Shown: positions 6,459-13,953 of the stretch, in pieces
Numbering within the stretch: the first letter of the stretch is position 1
Layout: each line of letters opens with the position of its first letter
From: Clostridiaceae bacterium
GTDB lineage: Bacteria > Bacillota > Clostridia > Oscillospirales > Acutalibacteraceae
NCBI GenBank assembly: GCA_904501895.1
Contig: CAJGCX010000039.1
Span: forward strand, 1-14,299
DNA: 14,299 nt
Reading direction: 5' to 3'
Made by a program: the position numbers and the translations under genes
Notes under the pieces: generated by a model
Seen by the model: the letters and a program-made list of their open reading frames with translations, nothing else
What the model was told of the DNA's origin: nothing
The model's database searches: none

Positions 6459-7514
6459 ATGGAAACAGTAAAAGTAACTGCATCAAAGGAATACACAGTA
6501 CACATTGGTACAGGCTTTCTTAATTCAATAGGTGAAAAAATCAAGGGAATCAAAAGACTCTGCAGAGTTGTGCTTATCTCTGATGACACAGTTTTTTCTC
6601 TTTACGGTGAAAAAGTTAAAAAGAGTCTTACAGACAGTGGATATTCAGTAGTTGAGTTCGTTTTCCCTCACGGAGAGGAAGCAAAGTCCTTTGAAAATTT
6701 TGAAAAAATCCTTGAATTCTGTGCTGAAAACAGCATTACAAGAACTGACCTTTTCGTAGCCCTTGGTGGTGGCGTAACAGGTGACCTTACAGGTTTTGTG
6801 GCTTCAACATATCTTCGTGGTGTTGATTTTGTGCAGATTCCTACAACTGTGCTTTCAATGGTTGACTCATCTGTCGGTGGTAAAACTGCAATCAATCTTA
6901 AGGCAGGAAAAAATCTCTGTGGTGCATTTTATCAGCCAATTGCAGTTTTTGCTGATTGTGATGTCCTTAATACACTCCCCCGTGAAACATTTAACGAAGG
7001 CTGTGCTGAAATCATTAAATACGGAATGATTTGTGATAAGGATTTCCTTGCGTTTTTGCAGGATAATTCTATAAAAGAAAATATCGAATATGTAATTAAG
7101 CGTTGTGTTGAAATCAAGCGTGATATTGTTAATCGTGATGAGTTTGAAAAGGGTGAAAGAAAGCTTCTCAATTTCGGTCACACAATCGGTCACGCTATTG
7201 AAAAATGCAGTAATCTTACAATTTCTCACGGAAATGCAGTTGCTATCGGTATGGTAATTGCAACAAAGGGTGCTTATGAGGTTGGTATGAGTGAAGAGGA
7301 TTATTCAGATGTCCTTCTTCCTATTCTTGAAAAGAACAATTTACCAACTACTTGTGATTTTTCAGCAGAAGACCTTTACAAGGCATCACTTTCTGATAAG
7401 AAAAGAAGCTTTGACACAATGTCAGTAATCGTTCCTGAGGAATTGGGACTTTGTAAGATTATGAAGCTTCCTGTTGAGGATTTACAGAATTTCATCGAAA
7501 AAGGTATGAACTAA
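6459..7514 (+). CDS. aroB: 3-dehydroquinate synthase
   Basis: AroB converts DAHP to 3-dehydroquinate, using NAD+ and a divalent metal; it is the second step of the shikimate pathway. The 351-residue protein has the NAD-binding A-L-G-G-G-V-T-G-D (101-109), P-T-T-V-L-S-M-V-D-S-S-V-G-G-K (128-142) and the metal ligands E184 (E-I-I-K-Y-G), H241 (F-G-H-T-I-G-H) and H257 (S-H-G-N-A-V). Length is normal for a monofunctional AroB. ATG 6459 is preferred to the GTG at 6450, since AGGTGA (6448-6453) overlaps that GTG and lies 5 bases before the ATG. It follows gatD by 23 bases and is directly followed by aroA. Confidence 0.97.
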   Translation: METVKVTASKEYTVHIGTGFLNSIGEKIKGIKRLCRVVLISDDTVFSLYGEKVKKSLTDSGYSVVEFVFPHGEEAKSFENFEKILEFCAENSITRTDLFVALGGGVTGDLTGFVASTYLRGVDFVQIPTTVLSMVDSSVGGKTAINLKAGKNLCGAFYQPIAVFADCDVLNTLPRETFNEGCAEIIKYGMICDKDFLAFLQDNSIKENIEYVIKRCVEIKRDIVNRDEFEKGERKLLNFGHTIGHAIEKCSNLTISHGNAVAIGMVIATKGAYEVGMSEEDYSDVLLPILEKNNLPTTCDFSAEDLYKASLSDKKRSFDTMSVIVPEELGLCKIMKLPVEDLQNFIEKGMN

Positions 7515-8783
7515 ATGACCGTCAAATGCACTCCATCTGAAATCAGCGGTACAATCAGAGCAATCTCATCAAAATCAGATGCTCACAGAATACTTATTTG
7601 TGCTGCACTTTCAAAAAAAGCAACAAAAATTTATTGCAATGTGATGTCAAAGGATATCGCAGCAACTTGCTCTTGCCTTAAATCAATGGGTGCTGATGTT
7701 TCTGTCAACGGTGATTTTATTACAGTTACACCAAAGGAGTTTAATAAAAAAACAGAAATTGATTGTAACGAAAGTGGCTCAACATTACGATTTTTAATGC
7801 CTGTTGTGTCAGCCCTTGAAATTGATACAACTATTAAGGGTAGTGGCAGATTACCACAAAGACCGATTTCACCATTAAAAGAAGAAATGGAGAAAAAGGG
7901 TGTAACCTTTCATAGCGGTAATGTTTTTCCATTGCATTTAACAGGCAAGCTCCAGTCAGGTGAATATGAAATAAAGGGAAATATCAGCTCACAGTTTATT
8001 ACAGGACTTTTATTTGCCTTACCACTTCTTGAGGGTGACAGTAAAATCAATCTTATTCCACCTGTTGAGTCAAAATCATATCTCCAGATAACAATTTCCG
8101 TTCTTCGTAAATTCGGAATTGAAATCGAGGAGCAGGAAAATACATATATAATAAAGGGTAATCAGAAATACTTATCACCTGAAGAAATTTCAGTAGAGGG
8201 TGACTGGTCAAATGCTTCCTTTTTCCTTTGTGCAGGTGCATTAAGTGAAAATGGAGTAACAGTAACTGACCTCCAAGTAAATTCGCCTCAGGGTGACAAA
8301 AAAATATTAGAGGTTTTGTCCTCAATGGGTGCTGATGTGAAAATCAGCGGTAATGAAATAACAGTTAAAAAGAATAAACTTAATGGCATTACAGTTGATG
8401 CATCCGACATTCCCGATGCTGTGCCTGTAATTTCAGTTGTGGCTTCTGCTTGTAGTGGTGACACTAAAATCATCAATGCACAGCGACTTCGTATTAAGGA
8501 AAGTGACAGAATTAAGTCTGTTGTGGAAATGCTCACTTCAGTTGGAGGAAATGTAACGGAAACTGACGACGGAATGATTATTCACGGTGGTGCTACTCTT
8601 AAGGGTGGCGTTGTCAATGGCTACAATGACCATAGAGTTGTAATGTCAGCATCAATTTTAAGCAGTCTTTGTAATGAAGACGTGGTAATAACAGACAGCA
8701 ACGCTGTTGAGAAATCATATCCTGATTTCTTTAGCGACTTTAATAAAATGGGAGGTAATTCAGATGTCCTCAATGACAGGTAA
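7515..8783 (+). CDS. aroA: 5-enolpyruvylshikimate-3-phosphate synthase
   Basis: AroA transfers enolpyruvate from PEP to shikimate 3-phosphate. The 422-residue protein has K20-S21 and R25 near the start, S-G-S-T-L-R-F-L (87-94), R-P-I-S (116-119), S-S-Q (158-160), the catalytic acid D301 in D-I-P-D-A-V-P, R-I-K-E-S-D-R (326-332), N-D-H-R (371-374) and K400. These match the known substrate-binding residues, so it should be active. In the PEP/glyphosate loop the position of E. coli Pro101 is phenylalanine (F93), while the Gly96 equivalent is kept (G88). The ATG follows the aroB TAA with no gap. The 3' end overlaps aroC by 20 bases. Confidence 0.97.
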   Translation: MTVKCTPSEISGTIRAISSKSDAHRILICAALSKKATKIYCNVMSKDIAATCSCLKSMGADVSVNGDFITVTPKEFNKKTEIDCNESGSTLRFLMPVVSALEIDTTIKGSGRLPQRPISPLKEEMEKKGVTFHSGNVFPLHLTGKLQSGEYEIKGNISSQFITGLLFALPLLEGDSKINLIPPVESKSYLQITISVLRKFGIEIEEQENTYIIKGNQKYLSPEEISVEGDWSNASFFLCAGALSENGVTVTDLQVNSPQGDKKILEVLSSMGADVKISGNEITVKKNKLNGITVDASDIPDAVPVISVVASACSGDTKIINAQRLRIKESDRIKSVVEMLTSVGGNVTETDDGMIIHGGATLKGGVVNGYNDHRVVMSASILSSLCNEDVVITDSNAVEKSYPDFFSDFNKMGGNSDVLNDR

Positions 8784-9828
8784 TAAAATTAAAATATCAG
8801 TTTTCGGTCAATCTCACTCAAAAGGAATCGGTGTGGTGATTGACGGACTTCCTGCAGGAAAGAAAATCGATATGGAAAAGGTCCTTAATTTTATGGACAG
8901 ACGTGCTCCCGGTAAAAACTCACTTTCAACTCCTCGTAAGGAAAGTGACACTCCTGAAATTCTGTCAGGACTTGTGAATAATGTTACATGTGGTGCACCT
9001 CTTTGTATGGTGATATATAATGAAAATCAACATTCAGCGGATTACAGTAATATTATCGACACACCTCGACCATCACACGCTGACTATTCAGCATACATAA
9101 AGCATAATGGCTTTAATGATGTTTCAGGTGGTGGCCATTTTTCAGGCAGACTTACAGCACCACTCTGCTTTGCAGGTGCAGTTTGTATGCAGATTTTAGA
9201 TGAAATGGGTATTGAAATTCAGGCTCATATTCAGAAAATCAAAAATGTTTATGACGATAAAATCGATTATGTAAATATTGGTAAGTGGAACACAGCAGAA
9301 AAAAGCCTTCCTGTAATCAACGATGAAAAAGGAAAGCTTATGATTGAAGAAATCGAAAAAGCAAGAGCAAACGGTGACTCTGTTGGTGGTGTTATTGAAT
9401 GTGCTGTAACAGGTGTTAAGGCAGGCTTCGGTGAGCCAATGTTTGACGGCATCGAAAACCAACTTGCAAAAAATATTTTCGGTATTCCTGCAGTAAAGGG
9501 AATTGAATTCGGTAACGGATTTTTGGCTACTGACCTTTACGGTAGTGAAAACAATGACGATTTCTGTATTGAAAATGGTGAAATCAAAACAAAAACAAAT
9601 AATTCAGGTGGCATAAATGGTGGTATCACAAATGGTATGCCAATTGTTTTCAGAACTGCAATCAAGCCAACACCATCAATCTTCAAGGAGCAGAATAGCG
9701 TAAGCCTTGAAAAAACGACAGAAGAAAAACTGCAGATTAAGGGCAGACATGACCCTTGCATTGTGCAACGTGCAGTCCCTGTAGTCGAAGCAGTAACAGC
9801 AATCACTTTACTTGATTTTTTTATTTAA
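8764..9828 (+). CDS. aroC: Chorismate synthase
   Basis: AroC makes chorismate from EPSP by trans elimination of phosphate and needs reduced FMN. The 354-residue protein has the signature G-Q-S-H-S-K-G (15-21, usually G-E-S-H-G) with H18, R-P-S-H-A-D-Y (102-108) with H105, N-N-S-G-G-I-N-G-G, and a C-terminal G-R-H-D-P-C-I plus R-A-V-P-V-V-E-A. ATG 8764 is chosen because GGAGG (8751-8755) lies 8 bases before it; an in-frame ATG at 8707 would add 19 residues unlike the family. Start and ribosome site lie inside the end of aroA, so translation is probably coupled. The Glu-to-Gln change in the first signature is a mild departure. Confidence 0.97.
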   Translation: MSSMTGNKIKISVFGQSHSKGIGVVIDGLPAGKKIDMEKVLNFMDRRAPGKNSLSTPRKESDTPEILSGLVNNVTCGAPLCMVIYNENQHSADYSNIIDTPRPSHADYSAYIKHNGFNDVSGGGHFSGRLTAPLCFAGAVCMQILDEMGIEIQAHIQKIKNVYDDKIDYVNIGKWNTAEKSLPVINDEKGKLMIEEIEKARANGDSVGGVIECAVTGVKAGFGEPMFDGIENQLAKNIFGIPAVKGIEFGNGFLATDLYGSENNDDFCIENGEIKTKTNNSGGINGGITNGMPIVFRTAIKPTPSIFKEQNSVSLEKTTEEKLQIKGRHDPCIVQRAVPVVEAVTAITLLDFFI

Positions 9829-9870
9829 GTTTGAGTAAAATTGCCCACAGCACATTTTTCTTTCAAACTT
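9827..9870 (+). other. Inverted repeat in the aroC-aroE/K gap
   Basis: The only real gap in the aro block (82 bases) holds the 8-base arms AAGTTTGA (9827-9834) and TCAAACTT (9863-9870) around a 28-base loop. There is no T-run after it and no good promoter, so it may affect mRNA processing or be chance in AT-rich DNA. Confidence 0.3.
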
Positions 9871-9910
9871 TATCAGCGAACGCAATGTAAAGCAGAAAAG
9901 AGGTCTTTAG

Positions 9911-11131
9911 ATGTATGGACTTTTAGGTGAGCATTTACCACATAGCTTCTCACCACAGATTCATCTTGCCCTTGGTAATAAGGACTATCACCTTTTTGAA
10001 ATCGCACCTGAAAATCTTGAGAAATTTTTAAGTGAAAGAAAATTTAAGGGTATCAATGTAACAATTCCATATAAAAAAGCAGTTATTCCGTATCTCGATG
10101 TAATTTCTCCTGAAGCAGAAAAAATCGGCGCAGTAAATACAATAACTGTACGTGACGGTAAGCTTTACGGTGACAATACTGACTACTTCGGATTTAAGTA
10201 TATGGTTGAAAGGTCAGGAATTGATATTAAGGGCAAGAAAGCACTTGTTCTTGGTAGTGGTGGTGCTTCAGCAACAGTACAAGCTGTGCTTTCTGATATG
10301 GGTGCTGACTCAGTAGGTGTTGTTTCACGAAATGGTGAAATTAACTATACTAATATATATAGTGAAACTGACACAGAAATAATTGTCAACACAACTCCTG
10401 TGGGAATGTACCCTGATAATATGCATTCTCCTGTTGTATTGGAAAAATTCCTAAACCTCAAGGGCGTTTTTGATGTTGTCTATAATCCATTAAGAACAAA
10501 AATCATAATGGATGCACAGAATATGGGGGTACCTGCTGTGGCAGGACTTCCAATGCTTGTGGCACAGGCTAAAAAAACTCACGAAATATTCTTCGATACA
10601 AAGCTCGAGGACAGCATAACCGAAAAAATCACAATGACTCTCTTTAAGGAGATGTGCAATATTGTCTTAATCGGTATGGCAGGGTGTGGAAAATCCACAA
10701 TCGGCAAGGCTCTTTCCGAAAAGCTTAACAAAGACCTTATGGATACTGACTCAATGATTGAAAATGCAGAGGAAAAGCCAATTCCCGAAATTATCGCAAA
10801 TCAGGGTGAGGATTATTTCCGTTGTTGTGAAAATATAGCAGTAAATCTTGCAGGCAGAGAAAAAAGCTTAATAATCGCAACAGGTGGTGGAGTTGTAACA
10901 CGACCTGAAAATTATATGCCATTAAAACAAAACGGAATTATCATTTTCATAAATCGTGATGCAGAAAAGCTTCCAACAAAAAACAGACCGTTGTCACAAC
11001 TTCACGGAGTGAAAGCACTTTACGAAAAACGAATGCCATTATACCGTCAGTTTGCTCATATCGAAGTTGACGGAAACGGCACAGTAGAAGAGGTGACAAA
11101 CTCCATAATCAAGGAGATTGAGAAAATATGA
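9911..11131 (+). CDS. aroE/aroK: Shikimate dehydrogenase-shikimate kinase fusion
   Basis: One 406-residue frame joins two consecutive pathway enzymes. Residues 1-245 are AroE, the NADPH-dependent reduction of 3-dehydroshikimate: H-S-F-S-P (11-15), N-V-T-I-P-Y-K (49-55, catalytic K55), G-A-V-N-T (73-77), G-D-N-T-D (87-91) and the nucleotide loop G-S-G-G-A-S (115-120). Residues about 249-406 are AroK, which phosphorylates shikimate: Walker A G-M-A-G-C-G-K-S-T (255-263), D278 and D280, R304, G-G-G (325-327), the lid N-R-P-L (358-361) and R374. There is no stop or low-complexity linker between the parts; the hinge is around 236-249. ATG 9911 has AAGAGG at 9898-9903. It overlaps aroQ by ATGA. Both halves keep their key residues, so a bifunctional enzyme is likely. 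Confidence 0.95.
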   Translation: MYGLLGEHLPHSFSPQIHLALGNKDYHLFEIAPENLEKFLSERKFKGINVTIPYKKAVIPYLDVISPEAEKIGAVNTITVRDGKLYGDNTDYFGFKYMVERSGIDIKGKKALVLGSGGASATVQAVLSDMGADSVGVVSRNGEINYTNIYSETDTEIIVNTTPVGMYPDNMHSPVVLEKFLNLKGVFDVVYNPLRTKIIMDAQNMGVPAVAGLPMLVAQAKKTHEIFFDTKLEDSITEKITMTLFKEMCNIVLIGMAGCGKSTIGKALSEKLNKDLMDTDSMIENAEEKPIPEIIANQGEDYFRCCENIAVNLAGREKSLIIATGGGVVTRPENYMPLKQNGIIIFINRDAEKLPTKNRPLSQLHGVKALYEKRMPLYRQFAHIEVDGNGTVEEVTNSIIKEIEKI

Positions 11132-11553
11132 AAATTCTTGTAATAAACGGACCCAATATAAATATGCTTGGTATTCGTGAGCCGGGCATTTACGGAAAAG
11201 AAAATTACGAAACCCTTTTAACAAACATAAAGGAATGGGCAGATGAATTAAATTGTCAGGTTGAGTGCTTCCAGTCCAACCACGAGGGCTCAATCGTTGA
11301 TAAAATTCAAGAGGCTTACGGAGTTTTCGACGGAATCGTCATAAACCCTGCAGCATATACCCACACAAGCGTTGCAATTCTCGATGCTCTCAAATCGGTT
11401 GGTATCCCTGCAGTCGAAGTACACATTTCAGATGTAACAAAGCGTGAGGACTTTCGTCAGATTTCTTATGCAGGTATAGCTTGCGAGGAGCACATCATCG
11501 GCAAAGGCCTCAACGGTTACAAATTAGCAATGGAATACCTCTGCAATAAATAG
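11128..11553 (+). CDS. aroQ: 3-dehydroquinate dehydratase, type II
   Basis: AroQ dehydrates 3-dehydroquinate to 3-dehydroshikimate by trans elimination; type II enzymes form dodecamers. The 141-residue protein has G-P-N-I-N-M-L-G (8-15), R17-E-P and catalytic Y22, S-N-H-E-G-S (50-55), I-N-P-A-A-Y-T-H-T-S (72-81) and the catalytic V-E-V-H-I-S (H99) followed by R-E-D-F-R (106-110). Its size is standard. It is the last of the aro block and starts within the stop of the aroE-aroK gene. No terminator with a T-run follows; a palindromic repeat does. Confidence 0.97.
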   Translation: MKILVINGPNINMLGIREPGIYGKENYETLLTNIKEWADELNCQVECFQSNHEGSIVDKIQEAYGVFDGIVINPAAYTHTSVAILDALKSVGIPAVEVHISDVTKREDFRQISYAGIACEEHIIGKGLNGYKLAMEYLCNK

Positions 11554-11600
11554 CCTCCCTTGTCAAAGGGAGGGGGACCACCGAAGGTGGTGGAGGGATT
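11554..11600 (+). repeat. Dispersed palindromic repeat, double hairpin
   Basis: The element begins at the aroQ stop codon. Hairpin one is CCTCCCTT (11554-11561) with AAGGGAGG (11566-11573), loop GTCA; hairpin two is ACCACC (11577-11582) with GGTGGT (11586-11591), loop GAA; GGAGGGATTC ends it. Similar short elements starting CCTCCCTT and ending GGAGGGATT recur between genes in many gut Clostridia genomes. No transposase is present, so it would be a REP- or MITE-like element. It may also protect the 3' end of the aro mRNA. Confidence 0.75.
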
Positions 11601-11666
11601 CATCAGTTTGCGATGTAATTTTGAGCTAAGATTCTCCCACCAAATAACACACAACAGGAGTACATT

Positions 11667-12803
11667 ATGAAAAACATCATCAAAAAATTAACAGCAATAA
11701 TCCTTTGCATTTCTCTTTTCGGCACAACTGAAGTCTCAGCCTGTGGTGGCATAAAAAATGCAGTTAACACAATAACAGACTTCACTGAAAGATTCATCAG
11801 CGTGTTTTCAGGTAGTCAGAATGACTCTGCAGATGTTGACTTCACAATGGAGCAGGGCAAAATCTTCAAAGCAAAGAAATATTTCAGCGATTCTCACGCT
11901 TCAACAGTTGTAAAGCTCAATAACGGCAACCTTATGTCAGCATTCTTTGCAGGTACTGCCGAGGGTGACGAGGATGTACGAATCTGGTACAGTATTTATA
12001 ATGGTAACGAGTGGAGTGAGCCACAGCAAATGTATTCCGAGGACCCGGTTGCCCATTGGAATCCTGTCCTTGTGAATTACGGTGATTATGTACGACTTTA
12101 TTATAAGGTCGGCATGGAAATTCCATATTGGGTAACAAAATATACTGACTCATTTGATAATGGTGAAACTTGGACAGCACCAAAGGAGCTTGTGCCTGGT
12201 GACACAAGTGGTGGCAGAGGTCCTGTGAAAAATAAGGTTCTTATCACATCAGATGGAACAATCATTGCACCTGCTTCAAGTGAGCAGGGCTCTTGGAGAG
12301 CATTTTTCGATATTTCAACTGACGGTGGAAGCACTTGGACAAAAACTGACTTTATCGTTGCAAAGGATAGCAGAGGTAACGAGGTAGGAATGATTCAACC
12401 AACTCTCTGGGAGGATAAGGATGGAAATATCCACGCCCTTTTCCGTACAAAGGCAGGCAGAATTTATAAAACTGACTCAACTGATGGCGGTTACACATGG
12501 TGTGAGGCTTATCCTACAGAGCTTATGAATAATAACAGTGGTATTGATTGTGTCACAACTGAAAATGGTTGGGTGTGGCTCGTTTATACTCCTGTTGGAA
12601 TGAAGGTCAGAAACAGACTTATCCTTTCCGTTTCAAAGGATAACGGTGAAACATGGCAGGATGTAACAACTCTCGAATATAGCATCAACCTTTTTGCAGA
12701 ATATTCATATCCTGCAATCATTGCCGATGGCAATAACCTCTATATTACATATACATATAACAGAAATACAATAAAATATGCATTTATCGAATTTGAATCA
12801 TAA
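11667..12803 (+). CDS. Exported sialidase-like beta-propeller protein
   Basis: This 378-residue protein has an N-terminal export signal (K2-K7 charged, hydrophobic 8-19) ending in V-S-A-C (23-26), which fits a lipobox as well as a signal peptidase I site. The rest is a BNR/Asp-box propeller with four S-x-D-x-G-x-T-W motifs at 162-169, 217-224, 271-278 and 323-330. An early H-A-S-T-V-V-K-L-N-N-G motif (78-88) and E-G-D-E-D-V-R-I-W (99-107) resemble predicted neuraminidases of the BNR_2 family. True sialidase activity is uncertain: the classic N-terminal F/Y-R-I-P motif is not evident. The substrate is probably a glycan outside the cell. CAGGAG (11655-11660) precedes the ATG by 6 bases. No clear promoter is seen, so it may be expressed from the aro operon or from a weak unrecognised promoter. 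Confidence 0.82.
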   Translation: MKNIIKKLTAIILCISLFGTTEVSACGGIKNAVNTITDFTERFISVFSGSQNDSADVDFTMEQGKIFKAKKYFSDSHASTVVKLNNGNLMSAFFAGTAEGDEDVRIWYSIYNGNEWSEPQQMYSEDPVAHWNPVLVNYGDYVRLYYKVGMEIPYWVTKYTDSFDNGETWTAPKELVPGDTSGGRGPVKNKVLITSDGTIIAPASSEQGSWRAFFDISTDGGSTWTKTDFIVAKDSRGNEVGMIQPTLWEDKDGNIHALFRTKAGRIYKTDSTDGGYTWCEAYPTELMNNNSGIDCVTTENGWVWLVYTPVGMKVRNRLILSVSKDNGETWQDVTTLEYSINLFAEYSYPAIIADGNNLYITYTYNRNTIKYAFIEFES

Positions 12804-12831
12804 TTTGTTTGAATGATGAATTATGCGTAGT

Positions 12832-12856
12832 GGCAGGCTTCCATGCCTGCCTTTTT
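12832..12856 (+). terminator. Intrinsic terminator after the sialidase-like gene
   Basis: GGCAGGC (12832-12838) pairs with GCCTGCC (12845-12851) across a 6-base loop and is followed by TTTTT. It lies 28 bases after the stop codon. The minus strand has no T-run, so it does not serve sleB. The GC-rich arms may themselves derive from a dispersed repeat. Confidence 0.85.
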
Positions 12857-12867
12857 CATTTTGATAA

Positions 12868-12883
12868 ACAAATTATAATTTGT
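12868..12883. other. Perfect 16-base AT-rich palindrome
   Basis: ACAAATTATAATTTGT reads the same on both strands. It lies between the two converging genes, after the plus-strand terminator and downstream of sleB on the minus strand. It could be a weak hairpin at the 3' end of the sleB transcript or a chance AT-rich dyad. Confidence 0.4.
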
Positions 12884-12909
12884 CGGGTAAAACAATAAAC
12901 TGTATGGGG

Positions 12910-12936
12910 GTCATTCTGAGCGTAGCGAAGAATCTC
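12910..12936. repeat. Dispersed repeat of the GTCATTCTGAGCG type
   Basis: The segment begins GTCATTCTGAGCGTAGCGAA and ends in GAATCTC, with inverted ATTCT/AGAAT arms. Short elements with this core are familiar intergenic repeats in many bacterial genomes, notably gut Firmicutes and Bacteroidetes. It lies just past the sleB stop codon. No coding function is likely. Confidence 0.7.
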
Positions 12937-12954
12937 TAATTTTACACTTTGCAC

Positions 12955-13656
12955 TTATTTGCAAAATACATGTCTGCCAATTGTCGTTACAACAGGTCTC
13001 GACCTAATCCATTTATTACTTGTTTTTGCAGGATTATAATAGTATATAGCACCACCCGTAGGGTCCCATCCATTAATAGCATCCCTTGCAGCTTTCTTTG
13101 CAGTATCATCTGGAGCAACATTCCAGTTACTGTCCCTTACTGCCGAAAATGCACCAGGCTGATAAACAACTCCAGAAATCGTGTCTGGAAATGATGAGTG
13201 TTGAACACGGTTAAGCACAACTGCGCCAACAGCCACCTGACCTGTGTAGCTTTCACCACGTGCTTCCGCAGCTATAATCCTTGCCAACAAATATATATCA
13301 TTGGAGCTGTATCCGTTTGCAGATGAAGATGTGCCTGACCCTAATCCTAAATATAATAATGTTTTAGGTCCTGCAATTCCGTCAGCGGCAATTCCACAGC
13401 TTTTCTGAAAATTACGAACAGCTCTTTGTGTGGCTGTACCATATACGCCGTCAACAGACCCCGAATAAAATCCGAGACTTTGTAGCTTCTTCTGAATCTG
13501 TCTTACTTCCTGACCGCGTGACCCAATACTTGAAAGGGTAGCAGTATTTTCATAAACAAATCCGATTGCACCGATAACGATAGCATTTAATAGTATAATG
13601 GCAACTATCTGCCACAAGACCTGTTTAAATGAACGATTTTCATTTCTGTAATTCAT
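12955..13656 (-). CDS. sleB: Spore cortex-lytic enzyme, SleB type
   Basis: SleB hydrolyses spore cortex peptidoglycan during germination. This 233-residue protein has a membrane segment or uncleaved signal at 13-34, a peptidoglycan-binding domain at about 44-104 (R-G-x-E-V-x-x-I-Q, D-G-V-Y-G, D-G-I-A-G-P-K-T) and a SleB/CwlJ hydrolase domain at about 119-233. The latter shows A-A-E-A-R-G-E with the likely catalytic E131, N149-R150, and a C-terminal G-R-H-V-F-C-K. The order matches SleB rather than CwlJ, which lacks the binding domain. The ATG at 13656 has GGAG 8 bases upstream on the minus strand. The gene stands alone, diverging from the rRNA promoters. It could instead be a vegetative SleB-like hydrolase, which occurs in the family, so sporulation is suggested but not proven. 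Confidence 0.9.
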   Translation of the reverse strand: MNYRNENRSFKQVLWQIVAIILLNAIVIGAIGFVYENTATLSSIGSRGQEVRQIQKKLQSLGFYSGSVDGVYGTATQRAVRNFQKSCGIAADGIAGPKTLLYLGLGSGTSSSANGYSSNDIYLLARIIAAEARGESYTGQVAVGAVVLNRVQHSSFPDTISGVVYQPGAFSAVRDSNWNVAPDDTAKKAARDAINGWDPTGGAIYYYNPAKTSNKWIRSRPVVTTIGRHVFCK

Positions 13657-13689
13657 AATAATATCTCCAAATGACGCTTATTTGTTATT

Positions 13690-13719
13690 TATACTATCCT
13701 TAAAATCATATATTATTCA
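13690..13719 (-). promoter_or_regulatory. Possible sleB promoter
   Basis: On the minus strand TGAATA (13719-13714), a 17-base spacer and TAGTATA (13696-13690) precede sleB. The -35 box fits forespore sigma-G/sigma-F promoters, but the -10 box matches their consensus only in part. This is a weak call. Confidence 0.3.
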
Positions 13720-13774
13720 AATTGAACTGAAAATCCCATTTGTAACTGCGAAAAATGTGCAAAAAGTCAAAGTA

Positions 13775-13834
13775 GAAAAAATTCAAAAAAATTTGAAAAA
13801 AGTTGTTGACAAGTTGAACTTGTTGTGATATTAT
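13775..13834 (+). promoter_or_regulatory. rRNA promoter P1 with UP-like tract
   Basis: TTGACA (13806-13811), a 17-base spacer and TATTAT (13829-13834) follow a tract of A and T runs (about 13775-13802) like an UP element. It lies about 365 bases before 16S. Confidence 0.8.
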
Positions 13835-13880
13835 ATTAAAGCTGTCTGCGAGAGATAAACGCTCAGCGGTAACGAAAACT

Positions 13881-13948
13881 TAAAAAATTGAAAAATTTTA
13901 AAAAAGTTTGAAAAAACTGTTGACAACCTCGAGGAGTTTTGATATAAT
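13881..13948 (+). promoter_or_regulatory. rRNA promoter P2 with UP-like tract
   Basis: TTGACA (13920-13925), 17 bases and TATAAT (13943-13948) form a perfect sigma-A consensus, again after an A/T-run tract (about 13881-13916) that resembles the one before P1. Two tandem strong promoters are usual for rRNA operons of Firmicutes. Confidence 0.9.
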
Positions 13949-13953
13949 AAAAC

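Noticed and set aside
6867..7229. Antisense open frame over aroB
   Set aside because: It overlaps a clearly conserved enzyme, has no ribosome site support and no recognisable motif; same judgement for other antisense frames over the aro genes.
9829..9910. Internal promoter for aroE-aroK
   Set aside because: No -35/-10 pair with acceptable spacing was found in the gap.
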